Source: Micromussa lordhowensis (taxonomy: Eukaryota; Cnidaria; Anthozoa; Scleractinia; Lobophylliidae). From it: a DNA stretch of 64,000 bases. Under the pieces are notes generated by a model. It had not been told where the DNA came from and did no database searches. It saw only the letters and a list, made by a program, of their open reading frames with translations. The stretch's first letter is position 1; every line of letters starts with the position of its first letter. Location: NCBI GenBank assembly GCA_964020085.1, contig OZ026595.1, forward strand, positions 14,676,314 through 14,740,313, written 5' to 3'. Shown here piece by piece: positions 59,177 through 64,000 of the stretch. The translations under genes and the position numbers were made by a program.

Positions 59177-61628
59177 GTTATTATAATTATTATTATCATA
59201 AATATATCTACTCCTTCATGTTTGAAAATTTTAAGGTGGCTCTGAACCCCCTCCGTAGTATTTTTTTCAACTTTGCAAAAAGTTGCATTTATCATGCTGA
59301 TCACAATTCGATAATAAAAAATGGGGGTCACCAAACTCGTTTTTGAGTTATAAGTGCTTAAAGCTACGATTAAGGGTGTTTTTAGCAGGTCATATTGTTG
59401 CTATGGTAACCTATTGTGCCATAAAATTGACAGCAACTTGTTCACCAATGGTTGCTCAGTTTTTGATACCATGATTTTGGTATCAACTGATATAGAGTGG
59501 CTATAATGACCTATCAAACTCTAAGTCTTGGAAAGCATTGGAAACTGTTTCGAACCACCTTAATAGAGGTTTGACTGAACATTGTATCTTGCTCTGCATA
59601 GAGGTTTGACTGAACATTGTATCTTGCTCTGCAGTGCAGCGCATAGGCCGCTGCCAGAACTGGAACTCGAAGTCCATCACACTAGCCATTAGCCTACTTC
59701 AGTGCCTCCCAAATGAATAAAAGTCTGCATGCTCTAAAGTTTTCCCACTTGGCTAATAGAAAATGATCATTCTTTTATCAGGCCCCAAAGTATGTTGACC
59801 AAGACAATGCAGGTACCATGATTGTTAACTTTCTTTGAAAATAATTGCAGCAATCTGAATTGGCAGCTAGTACTTCCAATTTTATTTTTAAAAATTTTGT
59901 TTAATTGTGTAACTTTTTGTAGTTTTAAGGAAGTATATGTGAGTACAAATAAAGATTGTTGTTGTTGTTGTTATTACTCCATCTTTAATATATCATATAT
60001 AATCTATGGAAAATTTGTTGCAACAAGCTTCTGGGCCAGGTTGTTCAAAGCTCGATTAAGCTAACACAAGATCAGCGAAAATAATTTTTTTTCAGTTTTG
60101 AAACATTTCAGTGAAGTTTCAATCTGTTGATATATTGTTTTTTCTTCAGTTTTGAATTTGAATGATCTCAAACTACACAAAACATTTTATTATAACAAGC
60201 AGTGAAAAACATTTTAAATTTCTATAAGAATCAATACTTCAGTTACCGGTAACTTTTAATCCTGGGCTACCGCTGACTTGCTTTCGAGCAACCCAGCCCT
60301 GATCTTTATACTTTAAATACCCTCAGTCAATGCGGCAAAGTAATCAACCATAATTTAAAACAAAAACATTATTTAATATTTTGAATAGAAGTTAAATTTT
60401 TTGTGACCATTTACTGGAAGGAAGTTCGTGCAGCAGTGAAATGTCATATTTATGTACAGGGTTGTAGTGTTAGCATAAGCATAACGGTTTGGCTGTACTG
60501 TGGTTAAGGTATTTTTTTATGATGAAACCTCACAGTTACCACAAACTTATTGCTGTACTGTTATTTGTTTTATTTCAAGGTCCTCCCCCTCCTGGTCGGC
60601 CTCCAAAACCTGGAAGTTTAAACAAGACAAAAAAGCCCCCACCCCAACCTGTATCAATGGATCAGGTTTGAGACTAAAATTTTTCTTTTTGAGAGCTGTT
60701 AAAGAGACTCGGTCGTAAGTAGAGCAGTCTGCTTACGTGAGTGTCTGTTAAGAGACCTTCCACTGTAACAAGAGAAACAAGACTTAGTATTAAAGAATCT
60801 GTGCGTTGCTGTCTGAATAACTTGATAAAGACGTGTTGCATGAAGCAAGTTATCTTGTTGATTCTGGTCTCTAAGTCTTTGTAGTGGGGAGTAGTAGTAC
60901 TTGGGGAGCTGGGGTGGTGCAGTGGTGAGAGCGCTCGCCTCCCACCAATGTGTCCCGGGTTCGATTCCCAGACCCGGCGTCATATGTGGGTTGAGTTTGT
61001 TGTTGGTTCTCGCCCTAGCTCCGAGGGTTTTTCTCCGGGTTCTCCGGTTTTCCTCCCTCCTCAAAAATCAACATTTCTATTCGATCGGGAATTCGAGGGC
61101 CACGGATTTGTCAGTCGAAGACTGTTATGTGCTACCCTCGTTAAACAAAGTCAATTTATTTATTTTATTTTATTTATTTTTAGTGCCAATTATTGTACAG
61201 GGTTTTCATAATGGGCCAGGCACCAGACAAATTGACTGGCTGTCAGAATTGCCCACAACAAAAGTGGATGACTTCTGTATTGAACATGGTTTTCATAACA
61301 TCTGTGACATTGAAAATCCCCAAGGAGTGAAAAAAGGTTACATGTATAATTTAACAACCCTGAAGGATCAGTTGAAACATGGAGAATGCTATTAACTGGC
61401 CTATTTTTCCATGAATTACTGTTTTGTAGGAAATTTATGACGAGGTGCCAGAAGATGATGAACCAGGTAGAATACAAGTTGTTGAACCTGAACAAGAAAC
61501 ATATGAGGTCCCTGATGATGGAGGCCAGGATACAGGAGGTTCACAACATGATCAGTCAGTTTCTTTAACATATGAGGTACCTGATCAACCTGATCAACAA
61601 GAAACATACGAGGTGCCAGAAGAACCAG
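32911..61628 (+). CDS. SLP-76/BLNK (LCP2-like) signalling adaptor, 15 exons, C terminus beyond window
   Basis: Exons: 32911-32979, 36224-36286, 44749-44801, 44918-44974, 46609-46694, 47763-47821, 49908-49983, 52648-52688, 54593-54673, 57225-57294, 58352-58387, 58740-58816, 59782-59812, 60580-60665 and 61430-61628. All are GT-AG and in phase (361 codons). Residues 1-80 resemble the SLP-76 SAM domain: NWDVERMLVWLRE and GISFLNLSEYDIKSL parallel human GWDPDSLADYFKK and GARFLNLTENDIQKF. An acidic ESDGWSTDEFSDD (near 111-122) matches the human GGWSSFEEDD position. Nine tyrosines (141, 209, 221, 252, 260, 298, 320, 343, 355) sit in YIEP, YDEP, YEQP, YVDA, YVDQ, YDEV and YEVP motifs. GPPPPGRPPKPG at 267-278 could bind SH3 domains. 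In vertebrates such adaptors carry phosphotyrosine signals from Syk-type kinases to Vav, Nck and PLC-gamma. The SH2 domain that should end the protein is not seen here. Confidence 0.8.
34321..35100 (+). other. LCP2-like intron 1, mid part
   Basis: No exon or repeat end was recognised. Minus-strand frames between 35407 and 36003 lie further on in the same intron; they give no recognisable protein. Confidence 0.4.
35101..35243. mobile_element. 143-bp MITE with about 30-bp inverted repeats
   Basis: Starts GTTGCAGGTCAAAATGAAAT then TCAGGTTAAAA, and ends TTTTAACCTGA then ATTTCATTTTGACCTGCAAC. Near-perfect terminal inverted repeats; superfamily unclear. Confidence 0.75.
36224..36286 (+). CDS. LCP2-like exon 2: SAM-like domain (residues 24-44)
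   Basis: Acceptor TGTATGACAG and donor GTGAGG. It encodes ESLHDCVKPFSLKKINGISF plus a final L. The 'INGISFL' core matches the IDGxxFL step typical of SAM domains. Confidence 0.75.
36599..37186 (+). repeat. 5' LTR of the BEL element (truncated relative to 3' LTR)
   Basis: Similar throughout to 41331-41898, with roughly 20-25 substitutions and small indels by eye. Similarity stops after GTATACAACATC. The tail of the 3' LTR, with its AATAAA, has no counterpart here. Confidence 0.75.
37297..38277 (+). pseudogene. BEL gag N-terminal coiled-coil region
   Basis: A 326-codon frame from ATG, rich in Glu/Lys/Gln with a long coiled coil at residues 210-260 and a basic Arg/Ser stretch at 175-205. The frame is cut by a one-base shift near 38240; the neighbouring frame continues with QFPVESETTLP into the gag core. 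Confidence 0.7.
38385..38900 (+). pseudogene. BEL gag core (DUF1759-like)
   Basis: It encodes LPAPEPTIFSGEPILYPDWK and then MYYLKRYVSGSAKEAI, hallmarks of the DUF1759 gag domain. A frameshift near 38840 displaces the end of the domain into the next frame. Confidence 0.8.
38842..39789 (+). pseudogene. BEL zinc knuckles and aspartic protease
   Basis: Cys/His clusters CLFCKKTDHLLNAC, CFGCLRKGHMSSDC and CATCNKHHPTCLH are followed by a DUF1758-type retropepsin with LDTQSDATFI, where the usual catalytic DTGS reads DTQS. The frame ends at a TAA within the otherwise continuous sequence DCNVGLLIG-stop-DCSQAL. Confidence 0.8.
39805..40350 (+). pseudogene. BEL Peptidase_A17-type region with RT deleted
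   Basis: It encodes GIKTDLGWSIVGG, then GHYEMPLPFKDQP joined directly to LTRRGVLATVASVYDPLGFL. In complete BEL elements the whole reverse transcriptase lies between these two blocks; here the join stays in frame. Confidence 0.8.
40351..40803 (+). pseudogene. BEL RNase H domain
   Basis: Carries all the RNase H signature blocks: HNFADASTCGYG, IPRLELTAAVV, LWTDSKVVLGYI and NPADHASRG, giving the Asp-Glu-Asp-Asp set. Separated from the previous block by one in-frame stop. Confidence 0.82.
40804..41215 (+). pseudogene. BEL pre-integrase remnant
   Basis: The frame after a TAG reads FSGPAFLWEKEIP and later SSLLKLDPFVDK. These blocks precede the integrase zinc-binding domain in BEL elements. A frameshift follows near 41200, and the integrase core is absent before the 3' LTR. 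Confidence 0.7.
41331..42099 (+). repeat. 3' LTR of the BEL element
   Basis: Begins TGTAGCTACAGCAGTTAAG. The first 568 bases match the 5' LTR; about 200 further bases include AATAAA at 42070-42075. The exact end is uncertain to a few bases. Confidence 0.65.
42711..42772. repeat. 21-bp minisatellite, left block
   Basis: Two to three copies of TTTCTCGCGAGACGAGTCTCG. The unit is itself largely palindromic. Confidence 0.75.
42781..43135. repeat. 118-bp satellite, three tandem copies
   Basis: GTGAATAAAAAGTTA recurs at 42805, 42923 and 43041, a fixed period of 118. Each unit also has TAGATTACGTGTTCGAAGCG and TGGCTTCG.ATGTG. Copies are highly similar. Confidence 0.85.
43165..43317. repeat. 21-bp minisatellite, right block
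   Basis: About seven copies of the GAGACGAGTCTCGTTTCTCGC unit with scattered changes. It gives artefactual repetitive frames on both strands. Confidence 0.85.
44110..44675. mobile_element. Rearranged dimeric tRNA-SINE insertion with 14-bp duplication
   Basis: Flanked by perfect TACTGATAGGTTGA copies (44096-44109 and 44676-44689). Inside are an inverted tail piece (44110-44162), a partial unit (44163-44380) and a unit with a complete tRNA-like head (44433-44675). The two direct units are nearly identical over about 220 bp. Confidence 0.8.
44433..44505 (+). repeat. tRNA-like head of the SINE
   Basis: A perfect 7-bp acceptor stem GACCTCG/CGAGGTC and a perfect T arm GTGGG-TTCGATT-CCCAC. The D arm is plausible, but the anticodon stem pairs only in three positions. 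A tRNA-derived sequence, not a working tRNA gene. Confidence 0.65.
44749..44801 (+). CDS. LCP2-like exon 3: SAM-like domain (residues 45-61)
   Basis: Acceptor AACTTGCAG and donor GTAAAC. It encodes NLSEYDIKSLRISQESK, directly continuing GISFL to give GISFLNLSEYDI, close to SLP-76 GARFLNLTENDI. This junction is the strongest evidence for the family. Confidence 0.82.
44918..44974 (+). CDS. LCP2-like exon 4: basic end of SAM-like domain (residues 62-80)
   Basis: Acceptor TGTTACAG and donor GTAATT. It encodes KLAKVLKKIKAKRRNVCR, the final basic helix. Confidence 0.7.
45296..46490 (-). repeat. Two adjacent diverged copies of the 13090 repeat
   Basis: Both copies share AACTTGAGCCCACAATAT.GTCA, GGATGTCCAATATCAAAGA, AGCAATACCGCTAG and an ATGAGAAAA..ATTCATG block; they begin near 45750 and 46120. 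The stretch at 45296 opens with CAGGGCCGGGTTATTAAAGC, an end also seen near 13497 and 60031. Confidence 0.55.
46609..46694 (+). CDS. LCP2-like exon 5 (residues 81-109)
   Basis: Acceptor CTATTTTCAG. It encodes FDGETSRIEEQRKPSSVPAH and a short acidic tail. A linker without a recognised motif. Confidence 0.65.
47763..47821 (+). CDS. LCP2-like exon 6: acidic GWS segment (residues 110-129)
   Basis: Acceptor TTATCTCAG. It encodes AESDGWSTDEFSDDPDEDDE, which aligns with GGWSSFEEDD of SLP-76. The donor is GTTTAC, weaker than the others. Confidence 0.72.
47949..48453. mobile_element. hAT-like MITE with CAGGGGTCGAAATGTT ends
   Basis: The left end CAGGGGTCGAAATGTTGCCT and the right end AACATTTCGATCCCTG are inverted. 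TAGCC occurs on both outer sides. The inner sequence repeats ACCTGTC several times. Non-coding. Confidence 0.6.
48873..49147 (-). repeat. tRNA-derived SINE, minus strand
   Basis: The minus-strand head GAGGCAGCGTGGCCGAGTGG, GCACCAGACTTGGAATCC and GCGGGTTCAAGTCCCG (49147-49074) looks like a tRNA with a B box. It is followed by an unrelated body and an A/T-rich tail. AAAGAT flanks both sides (48867-48872 and 49148-49153). Confidence 0.75.
49160..49752. mobile_element. TTAA-type MITE, uninterrupted copy
   Basis: Starts CCCATCAACACCTGTGCTGG and ends CTCATCAATGGG, with TTAA on both sides (49156-49159 and 49753-49756). It is collinear with the two halves of the split copy at 36436-42597 and so shows the site before the BEL insertion. 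Confidence 0.78.
49908..49983 (+). CDS. LCP2-like exon 7: YIEP motif (residues 130-154)
   Basis: Acceptor TCTCCTTAG and donor GTGAGT. It encodes EEQSDDDSTGEYIEPEEDE, an acidic context for Tyr141 comparable to the YESP sites of SLP-76. Confidence 0.75.
50934..51039. mobile_element. Foldback (hairpin) element, copy 3
   Basis: The arms ACAATTAGATTATTCGCTCT and, outward, TAATCTAATTGT pair, as do TTTCTATGAGGCGATAGTTG and CAACTATCACCTCATAGAAG, around a TTCGGCCTTCGGCC centre. About 350 bp upstream, CTGATTGGCTGAACTACTTG recalls the ATTGGTC of the other foldback heads. Confidence 0.6.
51084..51120 (+). repeat. CGAAACGTCAG repeat scrap (Penelope-type)
   Basis: Reads TGAAGATGACTTCTGCTCAG then GTTGTCGAAACGTCAGTCAC. 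It shares CGAAACGTCAG with the minus strand of 17390-17447. The 5' hammerhead core is not canonical here. Confidence 0.35.
51398..52177. mobile_element. Inverted-repeat element with TTTTTCAAACTGGTT arms
   Basis: The left arm (51398-51500: TTGTGGTTT, TTTTTCAAACTGGTTCATAT) and the right arm (52065-52177: ATATGAACCAGTTTGAAAAA, AACCACAA) pair over about 100 bp with gaps. The interior includes a tRNA-like SINE scrap. Confidence 0.6.
51649..51735 (-). repeat. tRNA-like SINE scrap, minus strand
   Basis: The minus strand reads TCATGGTCAAGTGGTAATGA and later GGTTGGTGGTTCAAATCCCG, tRNA A- and B-box-like segments with a poor anticodon arm. It ends in an AAAAAG-rich tail. Confidence 0.5.
52648..52688 (+). 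CDS. LCP2-like exon 8 (residues 155-168)
   Basis: Acceptor TCTTTCCAG and donor GTAAGA; encodes GSPSKELPNVPLGL. It is accepted mainly because phase (1 to 0) fits both neighbours. Confidence 0.55.
52890..54590 (+). other. LCP2-like intron 8: no gene recognised
   Basis: AT-rich, with only short frames. A CGGATTTGG phrase occurs near 52850 and again near 54230, hinting at an old duplication or repeat. Confidence 0.4.
54593..54673 (+). CDS. LCP2-like exon 9 (residues 169-195)
   Basis: Acceptor TTTCTGACAAG and donor GTCAGC. It encodes VAQLKAGLNGTIRRNPFMGP and PPTSPHTK, a basic and proline-containing linker. Confidence 0.6.
54720..56290 (+). other. LCP2-like intron 9, proximal: no gene recognised
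   Basis: A 22-bp direct duplication at 56143-56180 (GCATTGAGTACTTCATGT twice) and a short GATGGTTACA repeat at about 56020. No domain-bearing frame. Confidence 0.45.
56440..56625. mobile_element. Foldback (hairpin) element, copy 4
   Basis: The left arm AACACGAGTAGAAGTTTGGG then AGAACT, and the right arm ATTCTCCCAAACTTCCACTC then ATG. Outer parts pair loosely. The TTTGGGAGAA phrase resembles GTTGGGAGAA of copy 1. About 120 bp upstream lie TTGATTGG and AATCGTCG. Confidence 0.5.
57225..57294 (+). CDS. LCP2-like exon 10: YDEP motif (residues 196-218)
   Basis: Acceptor TGACTTTCAG and donor GTAGGT. It encodes TTPSPFEDEEDQIYDEPPDG with an acidic tail. Tyr209 is the candidate phosphosite. Confidence 0.75.
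58352..58387 (+). CDS. LCP2-like exon 11: YEQP motif (residues 219-230)
   Basis: A 36-base microexon, EVYEQPSDDSGG, between TTCTTTTCAG and GTAGGG. It is symmetric in phase (1-1), so it can be skipped without a frameshift. Confidence 0.7.
58740..58816 (+). CDS. LCP2-like exon 12: YVDA motif (residues 231-256)
   Basis: Acceptor CCTTTTTTAG and donor GTAGGA. It encodes GIVVRPMSHKKIIRC and ESDKGEYVDAR. Confidence 0.6.
59078..59178. repeat. Retroposon tail with (TTA)n microsatellite
   Basis: A hairpin AAAGCGCTGTTTGA/TCAAACAGCGCTTT (59078-59112), then about 17 TTA/ATT units. The structure is like the 3' tail of SINEs or LINEs ending in a trinucleotide repeat. Confidence 0.65.
59235..59559. mobile_element. 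TTAA-type MITE, 325 bp
   Basis: The ends GGTGGCTCTGAAC and GTTTCGAACCACC are inverted repeats, with TTAA at 59231-59234 and 59560-59563. Non-coding. The same left end, GGTGGCTC after TTAA, is seen near 6460. Confidence 0.75.
59563..59633. repeat. 36-bp direct duplication
   Basis: ATAGAGGTTTGACTGAACAT and TGTATCTTGCTCTGC occur twice back to back with no differences, suggesting a recent event. Confidence 0.8.
59782..59812 (+). CDS. LCP2-like exon 13: YVDQ motif (residues 257-266)
   Basis: A 31-base microexon, APKYVDQDNA, between TTTTATCAG and GTACCA. Its phase fits both neighbours. Confidence 0.55.
60031..60301. mobile_element. MITE with CTGGGCCAGGTTGTTC ends
   Basis: The left end CTGGGCCAGGTTGTTCAAAG pairs with the right end CTTTCGAGCAACCCAGCCCTG with a few mismatches. 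AATCCTGGGCTACCG lies inside the right end. Other copies of the end occur at 13497 and 45296. Confidence 0.55.
60580..60665 (+). CDS. LCP2-like exon 14: proline-rich SH3-binding segment (residues 267-295)
   Basis: Acceptor TTTATTTCAAG and donor GTTTGA. It encodes GPPPPGRPPKPGSLNKTKK and PPPQPVSMDQ. PPGRPPKP suits class I/II SH3 ligands. Confidence 0.75.
60908..61182 (+). repeat. tRNA-derived coral-type SINE
   Basis: Head TGGTGCAGTGGTGAGAGCGC, B box GGTTCGATTCCCA, then GTGGGTTGAGTTTGTTGTTG, TCTCCGGGTTCTCCGGTTTT and a TTTATTTA tail. I associate this sequence type with SINEs of stony corals, from memory. Confidence 0.75.
61190..61394 (+). other. Unidentified protein-like segment in LCP2-like intron 14
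   Basis: After a CAG acceptor-like site the frame reads GFHNGPGTRQIDWLSELPTT, then DDFCIEHGFHNICDIENPQG and LKDQLKHGECY before a stop. The composition is protein-like, but no family was recognised. It could be a pseudo-exon or a fragment of a mobile gene beside the SINE. Confidence 0.25.
61430..61628 (+). CDS. LCP2-like exon 15: YDEV and three YEVP motifs (residues 296-361)
   Basis: Acceptor TGTTTTGTAG. It encodes EIYDEVPEDDEPG, then ETYEVPDDGG, LTYEVPDQPD and ETYEVPEEPG. The near-identical QETYEVP blocks suggest internal duplication. The donor at 61629 (GTGTGT) and an earlier one at 61467 (GTAGAA) both leave a single G. Confidence 0.75.
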
Positions 61629-61639
61629 GTGTGTGTACA

Positions 61640-62732
61640 AGTGTTAATAGCCCGGGGGGGGAGGGGGGGAGGATTGACAGGTTTCTTTACTGGGGCGATC
61701 ATGGAAACCAGAAAAGCGGCAAGATCAAAGGTAGCTGCCCCCAGTTTAAATTTGCTGTTTAAAGATTCCCCTGGTTCACCATGTGTGCATGTGCTATCCA
61801 GGTACCACAGCCACCTAAATTTCCACAGACCAGTGGAATTCCATTTAAGCTCTATATATCTTGGTTGGTGAGATATTTTCAAGTCCAGAAAATTAAGTAC
61901 CGGTATTATTAATAAATCGTGTTTGTTAAATTATTGGCAAATTGTTGTGCAGTCAAATTTAATTAAAGCTATGTTGTGAGTAGTCTTATAATTATATAAT
62001 TACTTTCTAATAACATAATTATGTAGTGGAACTGTGTATTACCGTGAAATTCAAACACCTGTGAACACTTTGATTTGATTTTGACATGTCGATTGTGTAA
62101 GTGTAGCCACCAATTGCAATCAGATGTGAAATAAAACCTCAAAGAAAGCAAACAAGTTGATGGTGTCTCCATCAGTCACGAAACCACACTTCAATTGTTT
62201 GTTCCAAAATGGCTGTTACCCTGTAGTTTTACTAATGAAATAATTTTACTAATGTAGCAAGGCAATTGTTTTCAGGATGCAAAGATAACGGAAAGAAGAG
62301 CATCTTTGTCGAAAATCGCTGTAAGCCTCACTAAGCTGTTTCTTCAGTGATGCAGTCTGCTGTAGTTTTACTAATGAAACCTATTCTATTTGTGCAAGCA
62401 ATCTGGAAATTCGAGCAACTTTAAATGATGTGTAGCTCAAACCTGCATGTGCGGACTTGCAGCCTAAGGCTACAAAACCAGATAGCTCTTCTATATTCAA
62501 CGTCGTCTGTTGCTATTCCTATATTTGGCGATAAAAATTGTAAAGAACCCTGATAACTCCAAACTAAATAGATCAATTTCTATAGAAAGTAAGAAGATTT
62601 GGAAAAAACAACGGTAAGGAGCAAAATTAATAAAGAGTAGGATATTCTCTCTTTTAAACAATATGCAACTACATGTAATGTTATGCACTATACCAACCAT
62701 ACATAAAATTTTCCTAAATTAAAATTTAAAGT
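61640..62732 (+). other. LCP2-like downstream intron
   Basis: No SH2 exon was found. A frame near 61801 reads VPQPPKFPQTSG after a CCAG, which would suit a proline-rich exon, but it does not fit the phase left by exon 15. The rest is AT-rich without coding signal. Confidence 0.35.
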
Positions 62733-64000
62733 TAACGCCTGAGTCGCACATGGAGGTTGGGTGCCCAGGTACCCAGGGGCTGGAGCTGCCGACCCCAAAC
62801 CCAGGTAGCAAGAACATCCCAAAAGCCTGCCCTACCCGCAACCCAGCCACGAGCCCCGCCCGCCCTGCCGAAAGGGCCTCCAGGCTGACCCAGACTGGAG
62901 AGTAGGAGGCTCGTGGCGCAAGAGCCACAGCCCCCCAAGGGGCCAGACCTGAGGCACCCAACCCAGGCAAAAGAAAGCCCGTAAGCACAATACCTGCTAC
63001 GCTAAGAGACTGGAAACCGCACTAAGAGAGCCAGCTGGTGAGCGGATATAACGTTGATAAGCGTCACTAGACCAGCGACCTAAAGTTTTGATCAGATGAT
63101 CAGGCACTCCCCGGGCAGCCGCGGTGGTTGCAGCACCAATCCGGAAGCTATGGCCTGAGTAATGACCCGGGTAGCCTGCTGAATGTAGAAGTGACTGAAC
63201 TGAAGAAGACAGCAGCTGGCGAGTCAAGGGACGACCGTCCGCGAAACAAAATAATGGCCCTGGGGACGGGCCTCGCACAGCCAAGAAATTGCCCAACGCT
63301 ACCACTGGGCAGACGACGTTACTGCCTCGACCAATGTAGATGTTGCAGCCAACCCGAAAGGAATCCGTTTTAGAGCACTTTATGTGAATTTGGAAACATG
63401 TAGGATCCTGCAATGTATCGGCCTGCACATCACTGACCCCAAGGTGAACATTTGGATCAAACGGAGAATTAGATGTAAATTTACCCGCACGCAGGAAACC
63501 AAAAAAACCAAGGCAGCATGCCGCCCAGAGCATGATGTGGTCCGGGGAGCTAAGATCCAAAGAACGCTTGATAACTACCAAAACATCGATAGTGATGGGA
63601 AGGCGCTTGGGGGTAGGAGAATCTTGCACACGCTTAATCCCCCTAAGAAGCCGCTGAAGCTGCAAACAATTGGTGGGAGGATCTGCTAACCCGTAATCGA
63701 TGTGAAGAGATCGTACTGCACTAAGGTACAACTTGATGGAGGAGTGAGTAAGTTTGTCTGCCAACATCGTGGCAAAACGCATGAGGGTCTGCTCATCGGC
63801 GGGGACGAGAGCACCTTCCGGACTAAGACGGTCATCCAGACGACAAAAATCAACGTAGCGACGCTGAGCGGACTGGTACACCCAGCGCGTAGAGGGAGCG
63901 AGGCCCTGGGAGAGGAAGAAATGGCACCTGTCTGTCAAGTGACCAGCAGGACTTCGAGGAGATCCGGAGGAACCGGGGTCGCAGCAAGGTCTGCTTGAGG
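62733..64000 (-). mobile_element. DIRS/Crypton-type tyrosine-recombinase element, 3' part
   Basis: GC content jumps sharply at about 62733. From there to 62996 lies a G/C-rich 3' region, and then the recombinase gene to the window end. If DIRS-like, a reverse transcriptase should lie beyond 64000. Confidence 0.6.
62997..64000 (-). CDS. Tyrosine recombinase, 5' end beyond window
   Basis: An uninterrupted minus-strand frame of more than 313 residues, still open at the window edge; no ATG begins it here, so the true start lies beyond 64000. Counting from a TTG at 63938, the N-terminal SAM-like half is about 15-100 and the catalytic half about 110-305. The expected residues are Arg150 (FLRAGKF), Lys190 (KCSKTD), His263 and Arg266 (HSFRIG), Trp289 (LGRWS) and Tyr297 (YQRYIR). 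No frameshift or stop, unlike other elements in the window, so this copy may be young or active. It cuts and rejoins DNA for element integration. Confidence 0.8.
   Translation of the reverse strand, partial: SSRPCCDPGSSGSPRSPAGHLTDRCHFFLSQGLAPSTRWVYQSAQRRYVDFCRLDDRLSPEGALVPADEQTLMRFATMLADKLTHSSIKLYLSAVRSLHIDYGLADPPTNCLQLQRLLRGIKRVQDSPTPKRLPITIDVLVVIKRSLDLSSPDHIMLWAACCLGFFGFLRAGKFTSNSPFDPNVHLGVSDVQADTLQDPTCFQIHIKCSKTDSFRVGCNIYIGRGSNVVCPVVALGNFLAVRGPSPGPLFCFADGRPLTRQLLSSSVQSLLHSAGYPGHYSGHSFRIGAATTAAARGVPDHLIKTLGRWSSDAYQRYIRSPAGSLSAVSSLLA

Noticed and set aside
59110..59346. Frames of poly-Tyr or poly-Ile
   Set aside because: Translation of a (TTA)n microsatellite.
61801..61860. Extra proline-rich LCP2-like exon (VPQPPKFPQTSG)
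   Set aside because: The phase does not fit the exon 15 donors and the acceptor tract is poor.
62719..62988. Gly/Ala/Leu-rich frames downstream of the recombinase
   Set aside because: Frames of a GC-rich non-coding 3' region; long only because stop codons are rare in such composition.

Overview
The window is nuclear DNA of an animal, most likely an anthozoan cnidarian and probably a stony coral. It is AT-rich, with short GT-AG exons in long introns packed with small transposons. It carries tRNA-derived SINEs of a kind I associate with coral genomes. Two genes are clear, both on the plus strand: an orthologue of vertebrate CCDC125 and a SLP-76/BLNK (LCP2-like) signalling adaptor. A third, minus-strand gene for a small secreted cysteine-rich protein is a tentative four-exon model. 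Exon borders were placed by hand from splice sites and reading-frame phase; all joins given are in phase.

Layout. 1-4440: upstream DNA with one foldback element. 4441-15393: CCDC125-like gene, eight coding exons and 479 codons, with SINEs and inverted-repeat elements in its introns; its 3' UTR runs to about 16370. 16539-17450: a broken LINE and a Penelope-type repeat scrap with a hammerhead-like motif. 17592-18143: Harbinger-type MITE. 18562-22598: minus-strand secreted-protein candidate and a nearby Ser/Ala/Pro-rich ORF. 22600-32900: about 10 kb without a recognised gene, with a coral-type repeat, a 160-bp tandem duplication carrying two TATA-like boxes, a foldback element and a pogo-like MITE. 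32911 to beyond 61628: LCP2-like gene, 15 exons and 361 codons seen; the expected C-terminal SH2 domain is not in the window. 62733-64000: the 3' part of a tyrosine-recombinase element on the minus strand.

The LCP2-like protein has an N-terminal SAM-like domain, an acidic segment with a GWS motif like that of SLP-76, nine tyrosines in short acidic or proline-containing motifs, and a proline-rich stretch. This is the expected design of a scaffold phosphorylated by Syk/Src-type kinases. The last visible exon has three YEVP motifs that a second, in-phase donor could remove.

Its introns hold most of the mobile DNA. A BEL/Pao LTR element (36599 to about 42099) has lost its reverse transcriptase and integrase core but kept protease and RNase H sequence. 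It sits inside an older TTAA-type MITE, and a second, uninterrupted copy of that MITE lies at 49160-49752. A mariner-like inverted-repeat element at 42676-43345 is filled with satellite repeats, and a rearranged tRNA-SINE insertion lies at 44110-44675. No CRISPR array, bacterial-type operon or canonical tRNA or rRNA gene was seen.
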